From: Monocercomonoides exilis
Lineage: Eukaryota; Preaxostyla; Oxymonadida; Polymastigidae
Direction: 5' to 3'
DNA length: 64,000 nucleotides
NCBI GenBank assembly: GCA_001643675.2
Contig: LSRY02000015.1
Coordinates: 1,070,001 to 1,134,000 of the forward strand
This document shows, one piece after another, positions 45,456 through 55,113 of this stretch. Position 1 is the stretch's first letter. Each line of letters begins with the position of its first letter. The translations under genes and the position numbers were made by a program. Under the pieces are notes generated by a model. The model did no database searches. It was not told the origin of the DNA and worked only from the letters and a program-made list of their open reading frames with translations.

Positions 45456-48400
45456 GAAAAGCAAGAAGAGAAAGCAAAAGGCAAAGAAGAAAAGCAAGAA
45501 CAGATTGCACCAACAGTCCCTCCGCTGGCATTGAAGACAGCATCGACATCGTTGTCAACACCGATGCGTCCTTCGAGTTCTCCATCGAATGGTCCTTCAT
45601 CTGCAGTTTCTTCAGCCAGAACCAACCAAGCACCAAACAGATTCGGATATCAAGGCAAAACTGGAACAAACGCTTCTTCCTCAGCTTCTTCAGTGCGATC
45701 GAACAGAAGAGGAGTTGCATCGGCTGAGAAGAAGAGCGGTTGGGCAGCTCCGCGCACACCGACGAGTGCAGCAAGAGAGGAAAGCGGAGTGAGTGGAAGA
45801 AGCCGGTTTGGAATGAGCAGCACGATGAAGAGCGGAAGGACATCACTTGCTGGGACACAGAGAAGAGACAAGAGGAAGGGGCTGAATGGGACGTATGTGT
45901 CGATGGAAGGAGAAGAGGGAGGAGAGGGAGGAGAGGGAAAAGATCCATATGCAGCCGCGATCAGGCAGAATGCATCGATTTTCCACAATTTGTGGATCTT
46001 GTCCACGGGTGGCGCGATGGTTCTGGGGGGTGTTTCTCGTCCGACGTTTGATGTGAGAAAAGATGAGGAGAAGGAGAAGAAGGAGAAGGAAGCAGAAATG
46101 GAGAAGGAGCGAGCACGAGCAAGAGAGCGAAGAATGGAGTCGAGGCACTTGAGAGCAGAAGGAGAAGAGAAGAAAGAAGGAACAACGAGCAATGGAGAGG
46201 ACGAACAGCAGGCGATGAATGAGCTGGAGGAGAACCGATCGCCATCCAGAGCATCGCGTCTGTCGCACATTGCGCGTGTGGGCAAATACGGCAAGGCAGA
46301 GGAAGGAAACGGAGCGAGGAGAAGAAGACGCAGGGGGAAGAGCGATGAAGAGGATGAGGTGCAGAAGCGGCTGCTGGATGAGTGGGAAGAGGAAGAGGAT
46401 GCGCTGAGGCAGTATGAGCTGGGGGAGATTGAGAAGGCGCAGTCGCGAAGACAGACAAAGCGCAAGAGCAAGCTGACGACGCTTTCGACATCGGCATCGA
46501 CTGCATCGATGGCGAATGCGAATGCGAAGGGGAAAGGAGAGCTGAGAGAAGACGAAGACTCGGAAGAGGAGATGATGGAGGACGACTCGGGGTCGATGGC
46601 AGACACAGAGATTGGGAAAGTGATGCAAGAGATTCACAAGCTGACTGTTGTGTGCGATCGGGTGAACAGAGCGAGCACGCGGAGCGACCAAGACCAGGAT
46701 GCGTTTGAGCGGCAGCTGGGGTCGAATGAGAAGCATCGCGGGACGATTGAGAAGGATGTGCAGCACATCACCGGGGAGATGCGGGAGAAGCTGTCGATAG
46801 AGAGCGGGCATCTGAATGGGCTGTGGGAGAAGCAAGGGGTGACAGACGAGAACAGGATCCATCTGCTGAAGGATCTGATTGCGAAGACAGAGTCTGGGGA
46901 AGAGCACAGAAAGAAGAACGAGGCAGGGCTATTGGAGAAGATGAGCTCGTGGATGGAGCCTCGGATGAAGGCAGCGGCGGATGCGGGAGCAGAAGACAAA
47001 GCGAGGCGGGAAGAAGAGCAGAAGGCGTTTGATGAGCTGATTGGGCAGACGAGAGAGTGGCTGGAGGCAGCGCGGAAGCAAAGAGAAGAAGAGATGAATG
47101 GAGAGAAGGTGAAGAGGGATGCGCAGCTTGAGCAGCTGAATGGAGAGAGGACAGAAATAGAGAGAGAATTTGAGAAAGGGAAAGAGGAAAGCTCGAAGGC
47201 TGGGGAAGAGAAAGTGGAAGGGTGGCTGAAGACGACAGAAGAGATGGTGGCCGCATACGAGAAGGAGATGAAGGCGCTGAAAGACAACTTTGCAGTTGTT
47301 GCGAGAGAGAAAGTGACAGACGAAGCATCATCAGCCTCATCAGCATCAGCATCATCAGCATCATCAACACACTTCGAAGACGATGGGACAGAAGTGCGGG
47401 ATGTGATGATTGGAGACGATCTGGTGGCGCGGTTTGAGGAGATGGAAGAGTCGCACGAGGCGCATGCGGAGCACCTGACGACAACGCTGGAGTCGACGGC
47501 CACGGCGCTGCAGGAGTCGGAGGAAGGAGTGAAGCGCATCCAGACGAGGGTGGTGGAGTCGATCGAGAGGCTGCGTGCGCTGGAGGAGAAGATGGAGAAC
47601 ATCCTGCCGCGTGTGAAGGAGGTGGAGGTGAGAGTGGGGGAGGCAGAGAGCGAGGATGGGCAGGCAGAGAAGGAGGACAGCACGGCAGTGTCAGAGGTGC
47701 GGGCGAGCTCGGAGGCAGTGAAGAGGGCGATTGAAGAAGAGAGGCGGCTGGTGAGCGAGGTGGTGAATGTGCAGAGCCGTGTGGTGTCGTTTGAGGAGGA
47801 GCTGTTCACGGAGATGGAGAAGGGGCTTATTCAGGTGATGAAGGAAGGAGCAGAGAAGAGAGAAGGGGCGTCGGCGCAGAGAGCAGCGAGAGGAAGGACA
47901 GTGGCGGCAAACGGCACAGCTCGTCTGGATGCGGCAGAGAAGGAAGTGGCAGAAAAGGCAGCAGAGGCAGAGGCGCTGGCAGTGTCGCAGCTGAGCACAC
48001 AGGGGAGGACAGACACTGGGCTGCGTGTGGATGCGATGGTGGAGATGTCGACAGACGCGGCAGCGATTCTGGGAGAGCTTGTGGAGGAGAGGGCAGAGAG
48101 GGAAGAGCGGCTGACGGCAGAAGACGGGAAGAGAGAGGAATGCTTTGAGAGGATCGGGAATGCCGAGGCAGCGAGCACGCAGAGAGCAGAGAAGATTGCG
48201 GAGCACAGCACGTCGTGCAACGAGATCTCGAATTATGTGGCGTCGTTTGAGCCGCTTGTGTCGTCGTGGCAGGCGACGAAGGAGAAGCATGTGTGTGAGG
48301 TGGCGGAGTCGGTGATGAATAATGTGGTGGACTCGGTGTGGTCGGTTGTGTCGGAGGTGGAGGAGGCGCTGAACAGCATCCTGAACACGCAGCGGGACGG

Positions 48401-48752
48401 GCTGGTTGCAGCAGAGGAGAAAGGGAAGCACGAGATGGACGATGCGATGGAAGGGCTGGTGGAGCAGATGGGGGAAGTGGAGAAAGTGATGAGCGGGAAG
48501 CGGGAGGATCTGGCGGTGCAGGCGCAGGCGCTGGGGCAGCGGCACTCAGACGAGGTGGGGTGGCTGGATGCGAAGGTGAACTACATCGAGGACTCGTGGA
48601 AGAGGGTGGGGAAGAAAGGGAGGGTGTGCGGAGCGACGGTGGAGAAGTGGAAGAGGGCCGAGACAGAGTCAGCGCGAACACAGATGGTCGGGGTGATTGA
48701 GACAGAAAAGAAGAATGTGATTGCACAGGTGGAGCAGATGGCCCAGGCGTAG
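45456..48752 (+). CDS. Kelch-less copy of the coiled-coil protein (5'-truncated duplicate)
   Basis: The frame corresponding to the C-terminal ~1070 residues of the kelch/coiled-coil gene is intact from just after a TGA near 45453 to the TAG at 48752. The first in-frame ATG is at 45564, giving 1062 aa. Compared with the left copy there are scattered, mostly conservative changes (for example GWAAP for GGAAP), and whole-codon contractions in a Ser/Ala tract near 47330-47370 and in an Asn-Ala tract near 46515. No frameshift or stop is present over 1070 codons. All kelch blades, introns and the native promoter are missing, so expression would need a new start and promoter in the decayed gene upstream. 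It is either a headless coiled-coil gene or a young pseudogene. Confidence 0.7.
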   Translation, partial: EKQEEKAKGKEEKQEQIAPTVPPLALKTASTSLSTPMRPSSSPSNGPSSAVSSARTNQAPNRFGYQGKTGTNASSSASSVRSNRRGVASAEKKSGWAAPRTPTSAAREESGVSGRSRFGMSSTMKSGRTSLAGTQRRDKRKGLNGTYVSMEGEEGGEGGEGKDPYAAAIRQNASIFHNLWILSTGGAMVLGGVSRPTFDVRKDEEKEKKEKEAEMEKERARARERRMESRHLRAEGEEKKEGTTSNGEDEQQAMNELEENRSPSRASRLSHIARVGKYGKAEEGNGARRRRRRGKSDEEDEVQKRLLDEWEEEEDALRQYELGEIEKAQSRRQTKRKSKLTTLSTSASTASMANANAKGKGELREDEDSEEEMMEDDSGSMADTEIGKVMQEIHKLTVVCDRVNRASTRSDQDQDAFERQLGSNEKHRGTIEKDVQHITGEMREKLSIESGHLNGLWEKQGVTDENRIHLLKDLIAKTESGEEHRKKNEAGLLEKMSSWMEPRMKAAADAGAEDKARREEEQKAFDELIGQTREWLEAARKQREEEMNGEKVKRDAQLEQLNGERTEIEREFEKGKEESSKAGEEKVEGWLKTTEEMVAAYEKEMKALKDNFAVVAREKVTDEASSASSASASSASSTHFEDDGTEVRDVMIGDDLVARFEEMEESHEAHAEHLTTTLESTATALQESEEGVKRIQTRVVESIERLRALEEKMENILPRVKEVEVRVGEAESEDGQAEKEDSTAVSEVRASSEAVKRAIEEERRLVSEVVNVQSRVVSFEEELFTEMEKGLIQVMKEGAEKREGASAQRAARGRTVAANGTARLDAAEKEVAEKAAEAEALAVSQLSTQGRTDTGLRVDAMVEMSTDAAAILGELVEERAEREERLTAEDGKREECFERIGNAEAASTQRAEKIAEHSTSCNEISNYVASFEPLVSSWQATKEKHVCEVAESVMNNVVDSVWSVVSEVEEALNSILNTQRDGLVAAEEKGKHEMDDAMEGLVEQMGEVEKVMSGKREDLAVQAQALGQRHSDEVGWLDAKVNYIEDSWKRVGKKGRVCGATVEKWKRAETESARTQMVGVIETEKKNVIAQVEQMAQA

Positions 48753-50188
48753 GCTGTTTCTTTCTTTTATTTTTTTAAAGAAAAAATAAAAAAGAAAGAA
48801 AGAAAAGAAACAACATTTATGTGATTTTTTTAATCTTTTTTTCGATTTATTTGTCTTCTTTCTCCTTGCTCATTTCTTTCGATGAATGGATTCTTTATTG
48901 AATGTGTTCTTAATTTGAAAGCGATCCTTTTCTCTCTTGTTTTGCCCATCTTCATTCATTCATTTCTTGTTCGCATTTTATTGATCCGCCAACATGACTG
49001 CATCATCTCATAACTGCTGAATCGTTGAATATTTGCATTTTTTCAAATGGACAGCGAAACGAATTGAAGGAAGGAAGAACAAATGAGCAAAATTGAGCAT
49101 TCTCAACGAAATGCTCACAAGCAATGAGACATTTGCTTGAGCCAACAAAACAAGAAACGCATTTGAAGGATTTTCAAATGAATTTGTTTCATGGCTGCTT
49201 TGAGATATCGGTTGGCATGCTGACTTGAAGACAGAGATAAAGTGTGTTTTATTCTTGAACAAAGAAATGCAAGAAAGACAACCTCAAAGACGGACTGAAA
49301 GAAACAAATGAAGAATCCTTTGAAGCCAAAGAATAATCAGGCAGCTTGTTCGCCCACTTGTGGAACAATAGCTCTTCGCTTTGTTAAAACTTGTCAACTT
49401 GATTTTTTCAATTCATAAATGATTGGTTCAATTTGACTGCAATTGTCAAAGAGATTTCTTAAAAAAAAAAAAGATAAAATATTTGCTTCAAATCAACCTG
49501 TTATTTCACAAAAACAACAACAGATTAATTAAAGCAAAAAAAAAAAAAGAGAGAGAGAGAGATTGCGATGATAACCTCTTGAAGAAAAAAGAAGAACATA
49601 ACATGTTCCCTCGAGACTGATTAAAATCGAAGACATAAAGACTGTATCAAAAATTCATCCAAAATGAATGAAAACAATTGAAAAAGAACGAAAAAGAACG
49701 AAAAAGAACGAAAACGAAGAAAACGTAAAATATTTTGTAAAAAAATTAAGAAAATTTGTGTGATGTGCATAGCCAAACTTTTTTTCAAAAAAACCCGAAA
49801 AATCTCTAAAACACCCGAAAAATTAAACAATAACTAAAAAAGAGAAAAAGTTGGCTTTCAAAAAACAAATCCTTTAAAAACCCCAAAATCTTTAAGGATA
49901 AAACTTTCAGCACAGATTTTGGCATCCGAATAGGCTTTCAACAGAACATAAATACTAGTTTAAAACACAACAAATAAACTTAACATTTTCAACGTAAATT
50001 TCAGGAAAATACAAAAAACATCAAAAGATCATGAAATACAACTCAAAATATAACAAATTTGTTCCTTGAAATCCAATCAACACAATTGCACGTTTTGACA
50101 CCCACAAATCACAAATCACAAATCGTGTGTCATTTGCCCTGACGCTTTCGTTTCAGCAAATTGCATCGTGAGCACATCGACAAACACT
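48753..50188. other. Convergent intergenic region, right copy
   Basis: This is the inverse of 6625-8089, with the same order of poly-A tracts and a shorter decamer array near 49.67-49.72 kb. A short GA dinucleotide tract (49549-49561) is new in this copy. No gene is seen. Confidence 0.6.
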
Positions 50189-50991
50189 CTAATACTTCCA
50201 TTTCTCTGCAAACCCCTTCGCTCCGGAAAAAGGATTCACCAATTCTTCGAAAGCTTGCTGAAATTCCTTTTTATTGATCGAGCATTCACAATTTATTGCT
50301 CGTAAAAACTCACTCTCCGAAGAATAGCTCGTGCTCAATTGCTGGCCGATTTTTTCTCTCGAAAGGGGATCCATGCTTCCGCCATTGAATCCCTCAACGA
50401 ACTTGATGGCAAGGCTAATTGAGCTGAAAATGTTCGATGTGTAGCTGTCGAATGAAACAAATCCTTTTGCTGGCTCCTTTCTGCTCTTGCAATCTCGCTC
50501 CACCAGCCTTCTCATAAATATGAAAGACACAACCATTTCGCTCACTGACAGCTTGTGTGCCTCATTCACGAAACGATAATATTCATAAATATCTTTCCGC
50601 ATGCTCTTGCCAATGTCCGACAAATGAATGGCCAATCTGCCCGACTTGCGTTCAGCTGTTTGTGCAACTTCAGGAATGCTCTTTGACAGAAGTGCAATCG
50701 TGCATTTTGAAAATCTTTCCATCAGTTTATCGTCGACGGCTATTTTCGATTGATTCCAAACAACTTGACGAAAACGATCCTTCCTTGCTTCCGTGTCTTG
50801 ATCCTCTGTTTTTTCATTATCTTCAGACCTTTCAAAAGTGAACAAAAATAAGAATCAGGTTTTCCAATAACGCATGCACACTTCGGAGCGACAAGCTCTG
50901 AATCCTCCTCAGGCACCTCCATTTTCACTTTTGTTCTTGGTAAATACAAAGATCCTTCAAACTTTTTCATTTCACTAAATATGTATCGCAT
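50189..50991 (-). CDS. Cyclin-like protein (PHO80/P-type), right copy
   Basis: Two exons on the minus strand, 50991-50882 and 50828-50189, give 249 aa. The intron is 53 bp (GTGTGC...TTGAAAG), the same length and position as in the copy at 5822-6624. The protein differs at scattered positions, such as CTIALLSKSIPEVAQ for PDVAQ, PAKGF for TAKGF and NPFSGAKGF for NPFYGAKGF, with no frameshift or stop. Conservation of both the splice sites and the open frame argues that both copies are, or were until recently, functional cyclins that may partner the same kinase. An alternative start is 21 nt downstream (50970). Confidence 0.65.
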
Positions 50992-51973
50992 TAAATTGTT
51001 TATATAAACGATCACATCGATCAATCGTTTTATGCATAAAAAAAATAATACAGCCGGTCAGTGTTGTGATTGTTTTTCTTTGTGTAATTTGTTTCCAAAA
51101 AGAGATATAACTGGTATTTTGATACAAATAGGACTGGAAAATGTGAGCTTTACGGTTCATCACAATTTTCATCTTTTTTTTAATAACAGCACAATAAATT
51201 ACAAAATTTTTGTGAACTTATTATTCAAAATTGGTAAACTTCTCATTCAAAATTAATAAAAATGAGTATTTTAGAAAAAATTTTTTGTGAAAAATCGGTT
51301 TTTTGCTGAGTATTGGAAAGTTATTAAAATATACCTTTGTGACATGAAAAGAGAAAATTGAAAAAATGACAAAATGACTGACAGGATGGAAGAAAATGCG
51401 GACTTTCAAGCGTTATTTGCACAAGGCATTGAAAAATTTTCTCACTCATTTCTTTATTTCGCTTTCTCAGATTTCAAAATAAATTTGATTTTCATATCCG
51501 TGAACAGGCATTGTTGAAATCAAAACATAAAGTTTTCCAACATTTCACTAATGTGAAAAAAATGAACCCTTTTTCATTTTGTTTTTTGATCTCAAAAAGT
51601 CAATGAAAAGTACATTATTTTCAATGAAAATGCTTTAAGAATAATATTTTCCCCCATTTCACTTTCTGACACTCAACAAAAACAAATTTGATATAATATT
51701 TTATTCATTGGAACCATTCAATGTGATAATATTTATATAATCAGTTTATTTATTTCAAATTGTTAATGGTGAATATCTTCAGAAGTTCAAGCATGGCTTT
51801 AGCAACTTGGCTTATCATGAAACGAAATTTGACAATCAATAACCACAAATTCACACACGTTTCTCATTGAAATTTTATTAATGAAAATCGGAAAAAGAAT
51901 AACGTCATTATTCAATGAAAACAATTGCCTAATATAGAATGTGCATTAAACACAAAAATCACAAAAAATACTT

Positions 51974-52289
51974 GACAAGATCGATATCTCAATAACTGCA
52001 AGAGGAATAATTCTGATAATTTTCCTCTTAATATATCTATTCAATAAAAACTCATTTGATATCCAAAACTTTCAATATTTTTTCATTTGTGCTCAGAAAA
52101 AATAATAATTAAAATCTCGGAGAAAAAGGATTTTGAGTTTCTCCGAGATTTCAATATGTACTTTTTCTGAGCACAAATGAAGCTGCTTTGAAAGATTTGT
52201 ATTTCAGTGGAGTTTGTATTGATGAGATATATTGTGAGGAAAATTTACAGTATTATTCCTCTTGCAGTTATTGAGATATCGATCTTGTC
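51974..52289. repeat. Nested inverted repeat
   Basis: 51974-52011 and 52252-52289 are perfect 38-bp reverse complements (left arm starts GACAAGATCGATATCTCAAT). Nearer the centre are further paired blocks, CATTTGTGCTCAGAAAAA with its inverse, and AATCTCGGAGAAA with its inverse, around a loop near 52125. The whole can fold into one long imperfect hairpin of about 315 nt. It is either a MITE-like element or a non-coding hairpin; no coding sequence is seen. Confidence 0.6.
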
Positions 52290-52420
52290 GGATATTTTTT
52301 GCAATGTTTTGAATTTTGTGCACATTCCATATTCACATAAAAAAAAGTTTTCAAAAAGAAAATTTCAACATTTGTCATTTGACAAATAATTACCAAGACA
52401 ATAACAATTAATTAGAAACC

Positions 52421-52917
52421 AATTTTGGCATTAGGCTACTTTAAAGGTACCTAAAAAATATAAAATAAGCTTCATGAAAAGGCTTAATGTTTTCGAGTGA
52501 ACATTCATCAACACTTTTTGGTGTTGACAATATGTTTTATAAATCATTCAACTTTTTTAGGGTTTTCGTTTTCTAAAACAACTGACCCCTAAATGATATT
52601 TTGAATAACTTTTTTGTGAAATTAACTAAATTACAAAAAAAAGACATTTTTAGGCTTTTTAATTTGAATTTTATAGCTATTTGCAATTGTTTGGGTTGAA
52701 AATGACTCTATTAAAGTATTTTTATTAAGTTTGAAATTAGTGTCGAAAAACTTAAGATTTGAATAAAAAACCATTCAATCATTTTTAGTTTTGATCAATT
52801 GGTTATTATTAACCTAATGTATTAATAATATCTTAACATTGTATTTTTTAGCTTTTTATTCATGTATTTAACGAAAAAATCAGGTACCCTTGAAGTGGCA
52901 TCTTGCCCCAATTTTTG
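52421..52917. mobile_element. Candidate MITE with GGTACCT-containing ends
   Basis: The left end contains GGCTACTTTAAAGGTACCTA and the right end, read inward, contains GCCACTTCAAGGGTACCTGA; both run on into A/T-rich tracts. The matching is imperfect over about 40 bp. The GGGTACCT block followed by ATTTTTT also occurs in the ends of the Merlin element at 4131, which hints at a relation. The interior is non-coding. Confidence 0.35.
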
Positions 52918-53382
52918 AATTTGAAAACCACTGCTGGAATTTAGAACAAAATTTTTTTCTTTAGGATTTTTGTTCCACACAATATTTTTCTGTCTTTTTC
53001 CCAATAAAAAAAAAATTTCTTCATTGTTATGCATGAGAATATTAGACTTATTATAATATGATTTCAGGAAATTTTTGGAACAAAATTCGATTTATTTCAA
53101 AATTGAAAAAAATTAGTTTCATCACTTGAAAATTTCTTTTTTTTTCAAAATATTCAAATAAACAAGTAAAATCATGTTGATTCCAATAATTTTCAATTTC
53201 ATTCTACTCCTCTTTCAAGTATCTGAATCAAAAATTAAAATGTCAATTCAAAAAAGTTTTCAAAAATATGTTTTTTCTAAATAATTTGTGAATCAAACCA
53301 TATTTTCAACAGATAATAATTGAAATAGATTTTGCGCTGAATTAAAAAGTGATTGAGTCAGTTTGACTCCATATTTATTCTA

Positions 53383-54853
53383 ATGAGATATAAGCTTCAG
53401 TTTCATGAAGAATTCTGTTTATCTCAACCACTTCAATGGATTGTTTTTCCTTCAACACTAAAAACTGTTAAAGATTTAGAAAAACACATCAAATCAACTT
53501 TTCGCATTGGACACTCGGTACAATTATCAATTGATGGTTTTGTTTTTCCTCGTAAATCTGCTCTTTGCGATTGTTTTCAAAAAAAGGACATTATAATGTT
53601 AGTTAGCATTATTCTCATTAATTCAGTTTAATTACATTTTTTTTAGCGTGTCTCGCCGAAGGAAACACAAAAAACATGTGGATCATATTGGAATCCATCA
53701 CAAGCACAGAACTTCAGATCTTTCAAAGCTTAATGAAATTGGAAGCTTAATTAGTTCCGATCCAAAATTAAAGAATAGAAAACAATCTATAGATAAACAC
53801 AATACTTCTATAATAAAAAAATCATCTAATAAAATATCAAGCATCAATGTACATTGCTCACCGTCAGAAGAACAAGAAGATTTGCCAATGATAATCGAAC
53901 ACAGAAAAGATCTTTCTGAAAAACTGAATGCAGATGACTTAGAGAATTGTGCTTTGAAGCCAATGGTGGATATTGTGTATCGACAAGATAACACTACTCA
54001 CAAATGTGGGTTTAATAGAATCGAAAGAATGAGAAAAAGAAGAAAAGAGCAAAAGAAAAAGAAAAAACTGAAAATAAAAGAAGAAAAAGAGCAGGAAAGG
54101 TTACGGCAATGTGCAGAATACGAAGAAGAAATGAAACGAAAACAAAATGAAACGATCCAAAAGAACGAGAAAGTACAAATACCGTTGAAGCATCTGGTAT
54201 TTGAATTAGAGACCGAAGAATATGCCACACACTCACAAACACCAACGAGCTCACCAGAAGCTCAAGACCAAGCAGAAGAACTACCGGAGCCAAATTCTTT
54301 TCCAATTTCTCCGTCGCCGCTTTTATCTTCTGCTGCAATGTCATCAAGCTCATCTTGTTGCTCTTCTCCACAAACAACTTCTCCATCTCCATCTGCTACT
54401 TCTGAACCATTTTTCAGCGAAGTTGATCTTTCTGCTCATTTCATACCAACAAAAACAGAAAAAATGGCGGATGATCTTTGCTATCAAGAAGAAAACGATC
54501 AGAGCGGAACAAAAAAAACTCGATTAACAAATCATAGCCATTATCAGGAGGAGATGCAAGCTAATACTTCGATTGAGAAAAATCAGAGTGCAGATGAAAC
54601 CTATGAACCAGGAACGAATTTATCGATCAATACCCTAAGGAAAAAAATGAGTGAAGAAGGCACCTTTTCAGAAGTTGTATTTGAAAACCATGATGAATTA
54701 TTAGAAGAAGGAGAAATTGATTCCGACAAAGAAGCGATTGAGAATGAAACACTAATGGTAAACGAGAAATTTGTCGATACATTGGAAATTATAACAAAAA
54801 AAGGATGTTCAATTAATTTCGAAAAAGCTATCGAACAACTTCAAGTTATTTAA
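53383..54853 (+). CDS. Coilin-like protein
   Basis: Two exons, 53383-53597 and 53647-54853, give 473 aa. The 49-bp intron starts GTTAGT and ends TTTTTAG, and it restores a frame running from KKDIII into VSRRRKHKKH. The first 75 residues match the pattern of the coilin N-terminal domain: RYKLQF at the start, a W-containing strand (PLQWIVFP), a DLEKHIKSTF helix, SIDGFVFP and a closing acidic KKDIII strand. This ubiquitin-like fold drives self-association of coilin in Cajal bodies. A very basic segment follows (RRRKHKKHVDH and later a KKKKKLKIKEEKEQERL-type run), then a Ser/Pro-rich region and an acidic C-terminus. Coilins are poorly conserved outside the N-terminal domain, which fits. There is no tudor-like C-terminus that I can see. 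Confidence 0.55.
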
Positions 54854-55113
54854 ACGATTTATTTACACTAAATTGCAAATAAAATCTTTAAGTTTATTTA
54901 TTAAAAAGTATTTTCTCATTTCTTTTATTGAAATAAAAGAGAAATATATGTTCCGAAATATTATTATGTTATATAATTTATATTCAAAGGGAAAAATTGA
55001 TCACAGATCAATCGCATTTTTGGCTTGGGAAAGTCAAAGCAACATCCCTTGCATTTTATATAAAGGCACTCCTTCGTGGATTTCGAAAAGAAAAAGTATT
55101 CAGTTGATTATTT

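Larger units (their letters stand above)
45456..51655 (-). repeat. Right arm of large inverted segmental duplication
   Basis: This arm is the inverse of about 3.05-11.41 kb and lacks the Merlin element and most of the long-inverted-repeat element of the left arm. The inner junction lies in a purine-rich tract around 45456-45490, where the decayed family gene runs into the coiled-coil coding sequence. Similarity continues past the cyclin copy, through 51.20-51.32 kb (half of the repeat element) to about 51.65 kb with growing divergence. The arms enclose about 34 kb. Confidence 0.9.
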
